A stretch of DNA of 64,000 bases from an uncultured Mollicutes bacterium (GTDB lineage Bacteria; Bacillota_I; Bacilli_A; RFN20; CAG-826), in the NCBI GenBank assembly GCA_900540395.1, contig UQFQ01000009.1, positions 1 to 64,000 of the forward strand, read 5' to 3'. The position numbers and the translations under genes are program-made. Numbering within the stretch: position 1 is the first letter of the stretch; each line of letters opens with the position of its first letter. The notes under the pieces were generated by a model that worked only from the letters and a program-made list of their open reading frames with translations, ran no database searches and was not told where the DNA came from. Of the stretch, positions 22,998 to 31,538 are shown in pieces.

Positions 22998-25275
22998 TTC
23001 AAACATGCATTGTGCTGGCTGCAAAGGAAACATTGAAGCCGCACTAAAAAAATTAGATGGCGTATTAGAAGTTAATGCTAATTTAGTAAATAACGTCGTC
23101 AAAGTTCGTTATAATGAGAAAAAAGTCAGTGAAGAAGATATCATAAACGCTTGTAAAAGTGTGGGATATAAACTTGAAGTCATTGATGAAGATGAAGAGT
23201 ATTCAAAAGAAAAAAGTTATAAGTTTGACATTATAAAATTAATCATTGGTATAGTTTTACTTTTGCCACTTATGTTTTTTTCAATGAGTGATATGTATCC
23301 AGGATTAATTCCTGACTCATTTAAAGAACCAATATATCTTTTACCTATTATTGAGCTTGTTCTAACTTTAATAATTATTGGAGTTTTCTTTAATTATTAT
23401 ATAAGTGGATTTAAAAGCTTAATTAAACTCTCTCCAAATATGGATAGCTTAATTTTTTTGGGCTCTTTATTTTCTTTAATTTATTCTGTTTATTTTATTA
23501 TTAAGTTAATTATTGCTCCAAGTGATTATTATATTTATGAAGCTAGCGCCGGAAAAATAATGTTTCATACTTATTTAGATAGTGCAGCAATGATTCTTGT
23601 TATTGTTTCTATTGGTAAACTTATTGAAAATCTATCAAAAAGAAAAGCAAGAAGTACTATTAATGAGCTTTTAAAATTAAGACCTAAATATGCTAACCTC
23701 ATTAAGGAAAACGAAATTGTTAAAGTAGAAACAAAGTTTTTAAAAGCTGGCGATAAAATAATTATTAAAGAAGGTGAAACTATTCCTTTAGATGGAGTAA
23801 TTATAAATGGCTCTACAAGTGTTGATGAATCTTTATTAACTGGCGAATCTTTACCTATATATAAAGAAGAAGGGAATAAAGTTATTGGTGGTAGCGTCAA
23901 TAAAGATGGTTCAATAACTGTTTTAATTGATAAAAGTAAAAAAGATAACGTATTAAATAAGATTATTTCGCTAGTTATGGAAGCTAGTAATATGGATACA
24001 AAGCTTACTAGGAAAGTTGATAAAGTTTCTCGAATCTTTGTTCCGATTATTTTAGTAATAAGCGTTATTGTTTTCTGCATTTGGCTAGGGATAGATTATG
24101 GAGCAAATAGTGGGAATGCTATTTTTAATACACATTTTACTTCCGCTTTTGATGAAGCCTTTAGCTTTGCAATTAGCGTTATGGTTGTTTCTTGTCCATG
24201 TGCTTTAGGACTAGCTACTCCAATCTCTCTTCTTGTTGGATCAAGTATATTTGCAAAAAACGGAATCTTAGTAAATAAAAGCGAAGCAATTGAAAATATG
24301 AAAGAAATTGATTGCTTAGTTTTAGATAAAACAAACACTATCACAAATGGTAAATTAACTGTCAATGATTATGTAATTTTTACTAAAAACCCTGCAAAAC
24401 TCAATCGAATTTATACAATTGAACAATATTCTACCCATCCACTTAGTGAAGGAATTGCAACTTTACTTCAAGATAAAGCATCTTTAGAAAAAGATTTTAC
24501 GATGGTTAGTAATGTGCCTGGAAAAGGTGTAAAAGGCGTTTATAAAGATGAAACAATTTATATAGGAAATGAATCTTTAGTTAATGAATTTTATAAAGGC
24601 GAAGAAAATAACGTATTAATAGAAAAACTATCTATTTATAAAAAAGAAGGAACTCTTCCAATTATTGCTTTTACTGAAAAAGAAATCTTCGCTTTATTTT
24701 CATTAAAAGATGAACTTAAAAAGGACGCTAAAGAATTTATCAAAGAAGTTAAAAAGAGCTTTAAAAAAGTTGTTTTATTAACTGGAGATAATGAAATTAT
24801 TGCTCATAACATCGCTGAGGAAGTTGGTATTGAAGAAGTCATTGCTAACGTTAAACCTGATGGAAAAGGCGAAGTTATTAAAAAACTTAAAGAAGAAAAT
24901 TATCACGTCATGATGGTTGGAGATGGTGTAAACGATTCAATTGCATTAACTTTAGCTGATGTTGGAGTTGGAATCGCTAAAGGAAGTGATGTTGCTTTAG
25001 CAAGTAGTGATTTTATTTTAATGAATGATGATTTATTAGATATTTTAGATATTATTAAGATTTCTAAAAAGATTAGAACAAATATCAGTTTTAATCTTTT
25101 ACGGGCTTTCTTATATAACGTTGTTTTTATTCCAGTTGCGGCTGGCGCATTTGCAAGTTTACATTTTGTTCTTTCACCAATGTATGCTTCAATGCTCATG
25201 GCTTTAAGTAGTGTTACTGTTTGCTTAAACGCTTTAACTTTATTTTTATATAGAAGAAAAACGAAAAATAACTAG
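22981..25275 (+). CDS. copA: Copper-type P1B ATPase with an altered DKTNT motif
   Basis: A 764-residue Cu(+) export ATPase. One N-terminal HMA domain has the metal site M-H-C-A-G-C. Eight membrane helices include the transport motif S-C-P-C-A-L-G-L-A-T-P. The actuator loop T-G-E-S, the nucleotide site T-H-P-L-S and the hinge G-D-G-V-N-D are intact. The phosphorylation site reads D-K-T-N-T-I-T (Asp449) instead of the near-invariant D-K-T-G-T. The start is GTG at 22981, inside the flavodoxin gene. Copper is inferred from C-P-C and M-x-C-x-x-C. Confidence 0.92.
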   Translation: MEKIFNSNMHCAGCKGNIEAALKKLDGVLEVNANLVNNVVKVRYNEKKVSEEDIINACKSVGYKLEVIDEDEEYSKEKSYKFDIIKLIIGIVLLLPLMFFSMSDMYPGLIPDSFKEPIYLLPIIELVLTLIIIGVFFNYYISGFKSLIKLSPNMDSLIFLGSLFSLIYSVYFIIKLIIAPSDYYIYEASAGKIMFHTYLDSAAMILVIVSIGKLIENLSKRKARSTINELLKLRPKYANLIKENEIVKVETKFLKAGDKIIIKEGETIPLDGVIINGSTSVDESLLTGESLPIYKEEGNKVIGGSVNKDGSITVLIDKSKKDNVLNKIISLVMEASNMDTKLTRKVDKVSRIFVPIILVISVIVFCIWLGIDYGANSGNAIFNTHFTSAFDEAFSFAISVMVVSCPCALGLATPISLLVGSSIFAKNGILVNKSEAIENMKEIDCLVLDKTNTITNGKLTVNDYVIFTKNPAKLNRIYTIEQYSTHPLSEGIATLLQDKASLEKDFTMVSNVPGKGVKGVYKDETIYIGNESLVNEFYKGEENNVLIEKLSIYKKEGTLPIIAFTEKEIFALFSLKDELKKDAKEFIKEVKKSFKKVVLLTGDNEIIAHNIAEEVGIEEVIANVKPDGKGEVIKKLKEENYHVMMVGDGVNDSIALTLADVGVGIAKGSDVALASSDFILMNDDLLDILDIIKISKKIRTNISFNLLRAFLYNVVFIPVAAGAFASLHFVLSPMYASMLMALSSVTVCLNALTLFLYRRKTKNN

Positions 25276-25293
25276 ATAAAAGCATTTCCTTAA

Positions 25294-25325
25294 AAGATAA
25301 TCATTAAATAAGGATTATCTTTTTT
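25294..25325 (+). terminator. Terminator after copA
   Basis: AAGATAATC and GATTATCTT pair around a 10-base loop, followed by a seven-T run. Confidence 0.85.
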
Positions 25326-25352
25326 GCAAGGAGTAAGTATTTATCATATAAT
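25324..25352 (+). promoter_or_regulatory. Promoter of smpB, leaderless geometry
   Basis: TTGCAA (25324-25329) and TATAAT (25347-25352) are exactly 17 bases apart. The smpB ATG is at 25360, where transcription itself should begin. Confidence 0.7.
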
Positions 25353-25359
25353 TTAGGTC

Positions 25360-25818
25360 ATGGCCGAAGAGAAAATCAAAAGTATTTGTTTGAATAAGAA
25401 AGCACATTTTAATTACTTTCTTTCTGATTATTTAGAAGCAGGTCTTGAGCTTAAAGGAACTGAGATTAAATCAATTAGAGCTCATAATGTTTCGTTAAAC
25501 GATTCTTATGTGGTTTTTAAAAACCATGAGGCGTTTATTTTAAACATGAATATTTCTGAATATGAAAAAGGAAATATTTTTAATCATGATCCTTTAAGAA
25601 ACAGAAAACTTTTAATGAATAAAAGAGAAATCTTAAAATACGAACAAAAAGTTATTAAAGAAGGCTATACCGTTGTTCCGATTAAACTTTATTTAAAAAA
25701 CGGCAAAGCTAAACTTGAAATAGCTTTAGGTAAAGGTAAAAAGAATTTTGATAAACGTGAAACCATTAAAGAACGTGATGATAAACGCAATATGGCCAAA
25801 GCTTTAAAGAGGAATTAA
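25360..25818 (+). CDS. smpB: SsrA-binding protein
   Basis: SmpB delivers tmRNA to stalled ribosomes in trans-translation. The 152-residue protein has the family blocks L-E-A-G-L-E-L-K-G-T-E-I-K-S-I-R, a strand with N-D-S-Y-V, the N-H-D-P-L-R-N-R-K-L-L motif and the basic C-terminal tail K-R-E-T-I-K-E-R-D-D-K-R. The ATG lacks a Shine-Dalgarno and lies seven bases after a perfect TATAAT, so the message is probably leaderless. The ECF S component follows five bases after the stop. Confidence 0.96.
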   Translation: MAEEKIKSICLNKKAHFNYFLSDYLEAGLELKGTEIKSIRAHNVSLNDSYVVFKNHEAFILNMNISEYEKGNIFNHDPLRNRKLLMNKREILKYEQKVIKEGYTVVPIKLYLKNGKAKLEIALGKGKKNFDKRETIKERDDKRNMAKALKRN

Positions 25819-25823
25819 AGTCG

Positions 25824-26654
25824 ATGATAAAGATGTCTCTACTTTATAAAATAAGTTATAGCGCTCTTTTTATTGCTTTAGGGGTTATTCTATCGCGCTT
25901 TATTAGTGTACCAGCATTATTTGGTTTACCTTTTTTAAAAGTTTCTTTAGCAAATAGTGTTGTCATGTTTTCTAGTTTTTATTTAGGGCCATTTTTTGGT
26001 TTTCTTGTTGGAACTTTAGTTGATACATTAGGTGCAATTTTATTTCCAACAGGAGCTTATAATCCTTTATTTACAATTGCAGCTAGTTTAACAGGTTTAA
26101 TGCCTTATTTATGTTATGTTGCTTTAAGAAAGAGTCGAGTTGAAGATAAATTTCCGTTTATCTCATTAACTTTAATTGTTCTTTTAAATGTTTTACTTTG
26201 GGTCTTCTTTATTTTTAATAATGAGATATATAGTGAAAGTGGTAGAACAAGTTATGAACTTTATCCATGGCTTAAAATTACGATAAGTATCGTAAGTTTT
26301 GTTCTTTCTATTCTCTTTTTTATTGCTTTATATCTTTTAAATAAAAAATATAAGGATAAAAAATTTGCTCGTCACTATAAAATTAACTTAATCGCTTCTA
26401 GTGTTTTTATAACTTATTTTGTTTTTAAAATTCCGGTTGGAAGTGCTGTGCAAGCTTTTGTTTTAGATTGGGAATTTTTAATTATTTTAACTGCCAGAAT
26501 GTTAACAGGATTTGTCACAAGCTTTGTGCATATCTTTTTAATATCAGTGGCACTTGATGTCTCACTTAACTTTAATGTTGAAGGCGCATTATTAAATAAC
26601 GACACTTTCTTTCACCGTTTAAAAAAGAATATAGACGCTAAAAAGGTAAGATAG
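25824..26654 (+). CDS. folT: ECF transporter S component, folate (FolT) type
   Basis: A membrane protein of about six helices that binds a vitamin and docks on the shared EcfA/EcfT energizer (29818-32418 here). Family marks are L-G-V-I-L-S-R near the start, F-Y-L-G-P-F-F-G-F-L-V-G, D-T-L-G-A-I-L-F-P-T-G-A-Y-N-P and S-L-T-G-L-M-P. It is 276 residues, longer than the usual ~175, because of added helices in the C-terminal half. Folate is inferred from the F-P-T-G-A-Y-x-P block; another vitamin is possible. GAGGAA lies ten bases before the ATG. Confidence 0.8.
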   Translation: MIKMSLLYKISYSALFIALGVILSRFISVPALFGLPFLKVSLANSVVMFSSFYLGPFFGFLVGTLVDTLGAILFPTGAYNPLFTIAASLTGLMPYLCYVALRKSRVEDKFPFISLTLIVLLNVLLWVFFIFNNEIYSESGRTSYELYPWLKITISIVSFVLSILFFIALYLLNKKYKDKKFARHYKINLIASSVFITYFVFKIPVGSAVQAFVLDWEFLIILTARMLTGFVTSFVHIFLISVALDVSLNFNVEGALLNNDTFFHRLKKNIDAKKVR

Positions 26655-26655
26655 T

Positions 26656-26853
26656 ATGAAAGAAGAAAATAAAATTAAAGAAGAAGAAATAAAAAATGAC
26701 GACAAAGAAGAAAATCTTCCTGTAGAAAACGAAGAAGAAACAATGTCTGAATCAATAAAGAAGATTGAAAAACCATCAATTGCGATTTTGATTTTTTTCA
26801 TTGTCATTTTCGTTTTGATTGTTGCAGTTTTAATTACCTTGCTTGTTTTATAA
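26656..26853 (+). CDS. Small tail-anchored acidic membrane protein
   Basis: A 65-residue protein: about 40 residues rich in Glu, Lys and Asp, then one hydrophobic helix (I-A-I-L-I-F-F-I-V-I) running to the C-terminus. The layout suggests a cytoplasmic charged domain anchored by its tail. It starts two bases after the ECF S component, preceded by AAAGGTAAGA, so it is cotranscribed. I do not recognise it. Confidence 0.65.
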   Translation: MKEENKIKEEEIKNDDKEENLPVENEEETMSESIKKIEKPSIAILIFFIVIFVLIVAVLITLLVL

Positions 26854-26901
26854 AAAATGTTTAAGATTTGCAAGGTTTTTATTCAAAATTAATGTTTATC
26901 A

Positions 26902-26930
26902 TTTTACAAAAACTAAGATTAAACTATAAT
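26902..26930 (+). promoter_or_regulatory. Promoter of the gene at 26938, leaderless geometry
   Basis: TTTACA (26903-26908), 16 bases, then TATAAT (26925-26930). The ATG follows after seven bases with no ribosome binding site. Confidence 0.65.
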
Positions 26931-26937
26931 TAAAAAG

Positions 26938-27555
26938 ATGAAGAAATTTAACGTTAAAGAAAATATTGGGCTTATTATTGGTTTATCAATTGGTGGATTA
27001 GCAATTATTGCTTCAATTGCTACTTATTGTGGCATTTATTTTTCCACTCCAAATTATCTACTTATTAAAAATAATGAATTCGTCGGAGATTTAAATAACT
27101 TAGATGATGATGGGAACATTAATAAAGATAAGTATTATACCTTTAGTGATACTGATTTAATAAAGACTAATAAAGATGAAGATGATAATGTAATAGACAT
27201 TTATTTTGAGAGCGATAATTTTTATAAAGCAAATTTTGGCTATGACGAATTTGAAATCAATGTTCATTTTAAAGTAAGCGCTACTGATAAAGGCTTAACT
27301 GGGAATTTATCAGCTAGTGGTGAAGGAGCGATTTTATATACTATAAACAAAGATGGTGAAAGCGAAGACGTTCAAAAAGTTGTTTACAGTACTTATCCAT
27401 CAATAAATGTTGATTTTACATATAAATTTAAAACTACTGATGACGTTTCACGTATTGGTTTTAAAGTTGATACCAAAATTTATCAAGATGAAGTTGAAAA
27501 ATGTGGAACAATGATTGAAACCGATAGTTTTTATTTTAGTGTTTTAGGAGTTTAA
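26938..27555 (+). CDS. Membrane-anchored extracellular protein, unknown
   Basis: 205 residues: a short basic start (MKKFNVKEN), one membrane helix (~10-32, I-G-L-I-I-G-L-S-I-G-G), then an acidic outside domain rich in beta-type alternation and Asn/Asp (N-L-D-D-D-G-N-I-N-K-D). No lipobox is seen. The outer domain is not recognised. The start lies seven bases after a -10 box, and pepT begins two bases after its stop, so the two form an operon. Confidence 0.65.
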   Translation: MKKFNVKENIGLIIGLSIGGLAIIASIATYCGIYFSTPNYLLIKNNEFVGDLNNLDDDGNINKDKYYTFSDTDLIKTNKDEDDNVIDIYFESDNFYKANFGYDEFEINVHFKVSATDKGLTGNLSASGEGAILYTINKDGESEDVQKVVYSTYPSINVDFTYKFKTTDDVSRIGFKVDTKIYQDEVEKCGTMIETDSFYFSVLGV

Positions 27556-27556
27556 T

Positions 27557-28750
27557 GTGACTATTTTAGAAAGATTTAAAAAGTATATCGCTTTTGACAC
27601 AGTTAGTGATGAAAATTCAAAAACATATCCATCAACACCTAGCCAAATTGAATTTGGAAAAATGCTTGTAGAAGATTTGAAAGAATTAGGTGCTGAAGAA
27701 GCTTATCAAGATGATAATCATGTTGTTTATGCTTTTATTGATAACAAAAAAGATAAAACAATTGGCTTAATCTCCCATATGGATACTGCTCCTACAATTG
27801 AAGGAGGTATTAAGCATCCACGTTTAATTGAAAAATACGATGGCAAAGATATTGTTTTAAACTCAACTTATACAATGAAAGTTGAAGATTTTCCAGTTTT
27901 AAAAACTGTGATAGGTGATGATTTACTTGTTACTGATGGTGAACATCTTTTAGGTGGCGATGATAAAGCTGGCATTGCTATTATCTTTGAATTTTTAACT
28001 TATTATTTAAAACATAAAGAAGAGTTTAATTATAATCTTGCTATTTCTTTTACAGCTGATGAAGAGATTGGAAGAGGAGCCTCTAAATTTGATGTTAAAA
28101 AGATGAAAGCTGATATTTCATATACTTTAGATGGCGAATCAATTTATGAGGCAAATTTTGAAAACTTTAATGCTGCTAGTGCAAAAGTAAAAATTGAAGG
28201 CGTTGGAGTCCATCCAGGAAATGCAAAAGATATAATGATTAATGCTGTTTTACTTGGAATAGAATTTAATAATTTATTACCAAAAGACATGATTCCTTCA
28301 AAAACCGAAGATCATGAAGGTTTTATTCATCTTGATGAATTTAAGGGAGATGTTGAAGCTGCAACACTTTCTTATATTTTAAGAGATCATGATAAAGCTC
28401 TTTTAGAAGATAAAAAAGAAATGTTAAAGGATGCAAGAAATAAGATTTTAATCAAATATCCAAAAGCTAAAATAGATTTAGAGATTCATGATGAATATCG
28501 CAATATGAGAGATTATTTCATTAATCATATGGAAGCGATAGAACTAATTAATAAAGCTTATATTAATTCTCATTTACCAATTAGTTATACTCCTATTAGA
28601 GGAGGAACTGATGGAGCAACTATTACTTACATGGGGCTTCCTTGTCCAAATTTAGGAACCGGAGATTTTAATCCACATGGTCGTTTTGAGTTTGTAAGTA
28701 TAACTCAAATGAAAAAAATGGTCGAAATATTAAAAGAGTTATTTAAATAA
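27557..28750 (+). CDS. pepT: Peptidase T (tripeptide aminopeptidase)
   Basis: A cytosolic M20 dizinc enzyme that removes N-terminal residues from tripeptides. The metal ligands and catalytic motifs are in order: S-H-M-D-T-A-P (~residue 79), G-G-D-D-K-A-G-I-A (~134), T-A-D-E-E-I-G-R-G (~172), D-G-E (~195) and R-G-G-T-D-G-A-T near the C-terminus. At 397 residues it is near full length (about 410). GTG start at 27557 with AGGAG six bases upstream, overlapping the end of the previous gene region. Confidence 0.95.
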   Translation: MTILERFKKYIAFDTVSDENSKTYPSTPSQIEFGKMLVEDLKELGAEEAYQDDNHVVYAFIDNKKDKTIGLISHMDTAPTIEGGIKHPRLIEKYDGKDIVLNSTYTMKVEDFPVLKTVIGDDLLVTDGEHLLGGDDKAGIAIIFEFLTYYLKHKEEFNYNLAISFTADEEIGRGASKFDVKKMKADISYTLDGESIYEANFENFNAASAKVKIEGVGVHPGNAKDIMINAVLLGIEFNNLLPKDMIPSKTEDHEGFIHLDEFKGDVEAATLSYILRDHDKALLEDKKEMLKDARNKILIKYPKAKIDLEIHDEYRNMRDYFINHMEAIELINKAYINSHLPISYTPIRGGTDGATITYMGLPCPNLGTGDFNPHGRFEFVSITQMKKMVEILKELFK

Positions 28751-28753
28751 AAA

Positions 28754-28773
28754 AACCTCGCTTTTGCGGGGTT
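28754..28773. terminator. Bidirectional terminator between pepT and the CBS gene
   Basis: AACCTCGC, loop TTTT, GCGGGGTT with A-run before and T-run after. It serves both convergent genes, and the CBS gene's stop codon lies on its right edge. Confidence 0.85.
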
Positions 28774-29170
28774 ATTTTTGTAAGTATAGGTAGTTTATAA
28801 TAGATTTTCTAGTAACAATCCCGATGAAATTCATCTGATCATCTATTACTGGAACGAAGTTTTGATTTACAGCGTTAGAAATTAAATCACTCATTTCAAT
28901 GTCTACTTTTATTGGAAGATAATCTTTATGACGTTTAACTTCTAAAACTTTGTGATCATCAAAATCTGAAAGTTCTTTGAAAGGATGACTCTTTAAGTAG
29001 AAGAGCAAGTCACCTTCACTAATTGTTCCAACAAGTTTTCCATCTTTTGTTAAAAGAGGAATTGTTGAATATCTATAGTAGTCCATGACTTCTAACGCTT
29101 GACGAACACTCATGGTGTCATCAATAAATTTAACCTGTGATTTAGGCGTTAAGAAAAATAATACATTCAT
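28772..29170 (-). CDS. CBS-pair protein
   Basis: 132 residues made of two CBS repeats: the first with V-R-Q-A-L-E...S-T-I-P-L-L-T-K-D-G-K-L-V-G-T-I-S-E-G-D, the second ending P-V-I-D-D-Q-M-N-F-I-G-I-V-T-R-K-S-I. CBS pairs bind adenine nucleotides and often act as sensors. The N-terminal NVLFFLTPKSQV resembles stand-alone CbpA/B-type proteins, some of which bind c-di-AMP; the c-di-AMP cyclase cdaA is at 60159. That link is inferred only. Confidence 0.88.
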   Translation of the reverse strand: MNVLFFLTPKSQVKFIDDTMSVRQALEVMDYYRYSTIPLLTKDGKLVGTISEGDLLFYLKSHPFKELSDFDDHKVLEVKRHKDYLPIKVDIEMSDLISNAVNQNFVPVIDDQMNFIGIVTRKSIINYLYLQK

Positions 29171-29350
29171 GTAAATAATTATCGATTAAAAGTTATGAAA
29201 ATACAATATCTAAAGGACTGGTTAGAAATTACGTACATCTTTTGTTTTAGACTCTAATTTGAAAAGTAGTTCTTTTAGAACTAAAGTTTATCTTTAGAAG
29301 TGTTTTATAAGTTGAATTGTAGTACAATAACACTCACGGGAGAAAAGGTT

Positions 29351-29818
29351 ATGAGTTGTATTAGCTGGGATGAATATTTTATGGGAATTGCTTTATTAAG
29401 TGCTAAAAGAAGCAAAGATCCTAACACACAAGTTGGAGCATGTATTGTTGATGAAGATAATAAAGTTGTTTCAATTGGATATAATGGAATGCCACGAAAA
29501 GTTGATGAAAGCCAACTCAGTTGGAATAAAGGCGAAGGGCTTGATTCAAAATATCTTTATGTTTGCCATGCTGAATTTAACGCTATTTTAAATATTCGTA
29601 ATGGAGCCAGTTTAAAGAATTGTACAATTTATGTTACTTTATTCCCTTGTAATGAATGCGCTAAAGCAATTGTTCAAACAGGTATTAAAAAACTTGTCTA
29701 TTTAAGCGATAAATATTCGGGAACAATTGAAAATCTAGCTAGTAAAAAACTTTTAGATTTAGCTGGCGTTGAATACGTCAAATACGATGGAAGATTTAGT
29801 GATATCGAGTTTAAGTAA
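29351..29818 (+). CDS. dCMP deaminase (ComEB-like)
   Basis: A 155-residue zinc deaminase that turns dCMP into dUMP for thymidylate synthesis. The zinc site is seen as C-H-A-E-F-N-A-I with the catalytic Glu, and F-P-C-N-E-C-A-K. The N-terminal W-D-E-Y-F-M-G-I-A and S-K-D-P-N-T-Q-V-G-A are family hallmarks. I start at ATG 29351 after GGGAGAAAAGG; a GTG at 29300 would add an unlikely N-terminus. Its stop overlaps the ecfA1 start by one base. Confidence 0.93.
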   Translation: MSCISWDEYFMGIALLSAKRSKDPNTQVGACIVDEDNKVVSIGYNGMPRKVDESQLSWNKGEGLDSKYLYVCHAEFNAILNIRNGASLKNCTIYVTLFPCNECAKAIVQTGIKKLVYLSDKYSGTIENLASKKLLDLAGVEYVKYDGRFSDIEFK

Positions 29819-30648
29819 TGGAAAAAGCTTTAGAGGTTAAAAATTTAAATTTTAGTTATGATAGCCAAGAAGGCACTCAAACAATTAAAAACATATCTTT
29901 TTATGTAAACAAAGGAGAATATGTTGCTTTAATTGGTCATAACGGAAGTGGCAAGTCTACACTTGCTAAACTTTTGGCTTACCTTTTAGAGCCTCAAAGC
30001 GGTGAAATTTTTATTGGTGATATTAAAGTTTGTGAGAAAAATATCCGTGCAATTAGAGAAACTATTGGAGTTGTTTTCCAAAATCCAGACAACCAATTTA
30101 TTGGTTCTACTGTTGAAGGAGATATTGCTTTTGGTTTAGAAAATAGAGCCATAAATCGCGATAAAATGATTGAACTTGTTCATAAATATTCAAAACTTGT
30201 TGGTATGGATAAGTTTTTAAATAAATCACCAGAAGAATTAAGTGGTGGTCAAAAACAACGTGTTGCGATTGCCGGAATTTTGGCTTTAGGTTTAAAAATC
30301 ATTATTTTTGATGAAGCAACTTCAATGTTAGATCCAGAAGGTGTTGAAGATATTATGCATTTAGTGCATGAAATGAAAAAAGAAAATCCAGAATTAACAT
30401 TTATTTCAATAACTCACGATATCGAAGAAGCCTATCTTTCTGATCGAGTAATTATTTTAAATAATGGTGAGATATTTATGGAAGGGAAGCCTGAAGAAGT
30501 ATTTGCTGATGAAGATAAAATTACTTCCATTGGCTTAGATATTCCATTTGTTCTAAAAGTTAAAAATAAACTAAGCGAAAGCGGAATAATTATTCCTAAA
30601 GAAATAAGAAGAATTGAGGAACTAAGTGACTTTTTATGTGGCAAATAA
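29818..30648 (+). CDS. ecfA1: ECF transporter ATPase EcfA1
   Basis: One of two ATPases of the energy-coupling module shared by vitamin S components. Walker A G-H-N-G-S-G-K-S-T (~40), Q-loop V-F-Q-N-P-D-N-Q-F (~87), signature L-S-G-G-Q-K-Q-R (~141) and Walker B I-I-I-F-D-E-A-T-S-M-L-D (~161) are intact. The Q-loop N-P-D-N-Q is typical of EcfA1. It overlaps ecfA2 by 13 bases in the conserved ecfA1-ecfA2-ecfT-truA order. Confidence 0.96.
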   Translation: MEKALEVKNLNFSYDSQEGTQTIKNISFYVNKGEYVALIGHNGSGKSTLAKLLAYLLEPQSGEIFIGDIKVCEKNIRAIRETIGVVFQNPDNQFIGSTVEGDIAFGLENRAINRDKMIELVHKYSKLVGMDKFLNKSPEELSGGQKQRVAIAGILALGLKIIIFDEATSMLDPEGVEDIMHLVHEMKKENPELTFISITHDIEEAYLSDRVIILNNGEIFMEGKPEEVFADEDKITSIGLDIPFVLKVKNKLSESGIIIPKEIRRIEELSDFLCGK

Positions 30649-31538
30649 AAACTAAGAATCTTTCATTCGTCTATGATAAAAAAGATCCAAATCATTATGA
30701 CGCTTTAGCTGATGTAAACCTTGAAATAAACAAGGGTGATTTTGTTTGCATTGTTGGTAAAACTGGAAGTGGTAAATCAACTTTAGTTCAAACTTTTAAT
30801 AGTCTTATAGAGCCAACAAATGGATACACTCAAGTTGAGACATTTTACATTACTGCTGATAAAAAGCTTAAAAAAGAATTACTTAAAAATGAAAGCGAAG
30901 AAGTTAGAAAAGATAATAAACATGTTGCTAATTTAAGAAAAAAAGTTGGAATGGTTTTCCAATTTCCTGAGTATCAACTTTTTGCTGAAACGATTTTAAA
31001 AGATGTTATGTTTGGGCCTAAAAACTTTGGGATGAAAGATGAAGAAGCTAAAGAAGTTGCCATTAAAAGTTTAAAAGATGTTGGAATTCCTGAAAGCTAC
31101 TTTGAAAAATCACCTTTTGAGTTAAGTGGTGGCGAAAAAAGAAGAGTAGCTATTGCCGGAATTATTGCTAGTAATCCGGACGTTTTAGTGCTTGATGAAC
31201 CAACAGCCGGTCTTGATCCAAACGGCAAAAAAGAAATTATGGCGCTTGTTAAAAAGTTCCATGAAAATGGTAAAACAATTATTATCGTAACGCACGATAT
31301 GGATTTAGTATTAAATTTTGCTAAAACAGTAATTGTCTTAAATGATGCAAAGTTAATTGAAGTTACAACACCACAAAAACTATTTAACTCACCAAATTTG
31401 GAAAAGTATTCTCTAGAGATTCCAACCTTATATAAATTCATTTATTTATTAAAAGATAAGGGTTTTGCAGGGAATTTAAATGATATTTATAGTTTTGATG
31501 AATTAATAGAAAGGATAAAAGATGTAAAACATGTCTAA
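30636..31538 (+). CDS. ecfA2: ECF transporter ATPase EcfA2
   Basis: The second ATPase of the ECF module. Walker A G-K-T-G-S-G-K-S-T (~40), Q-loop V-F-Q-F-P-E-Y-Q-L-F (the EcfA2 form), signature L-S-G-G-E-K-R-R-V, Walker B V-L-V-L-D-E-P-T-A-G-L-D-P. A charged insert of about 20 residues (KKELLKNESEEVRKDNK, ~75-92) precedes the Q-loop and is longer than in Bacillus. The start is inside ecfA1 and the end overlaps ecfT by eight bases. Confidence 0.96.
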   Translation: MWQIKTKNLSFVYDKKDPNHYDALADVNLEINKGDFVCIVGKTGSGKSTLVQTFNSLIEPTNGYTQVETFYITADKKLKKELLKNESEEVRKDNKHVANLRKKVGMVFQFPEYQLFAETILKDVMFGPKNFGMKDEEAKEVAIKSLKDVGIPESYFEKSPFELSGGEKRRVAIAGIIASNPDVLVLDEPTAGLDPNGKKEIMALVKKFHENGKTIIIVTHDMDLVLNFAKTVIVLNDAKLIEVTTPQKLFNSPNLEKYSLEIPTLYKFIYLLKDKGFAGNLNDIYSFDELIERIKDVKHV

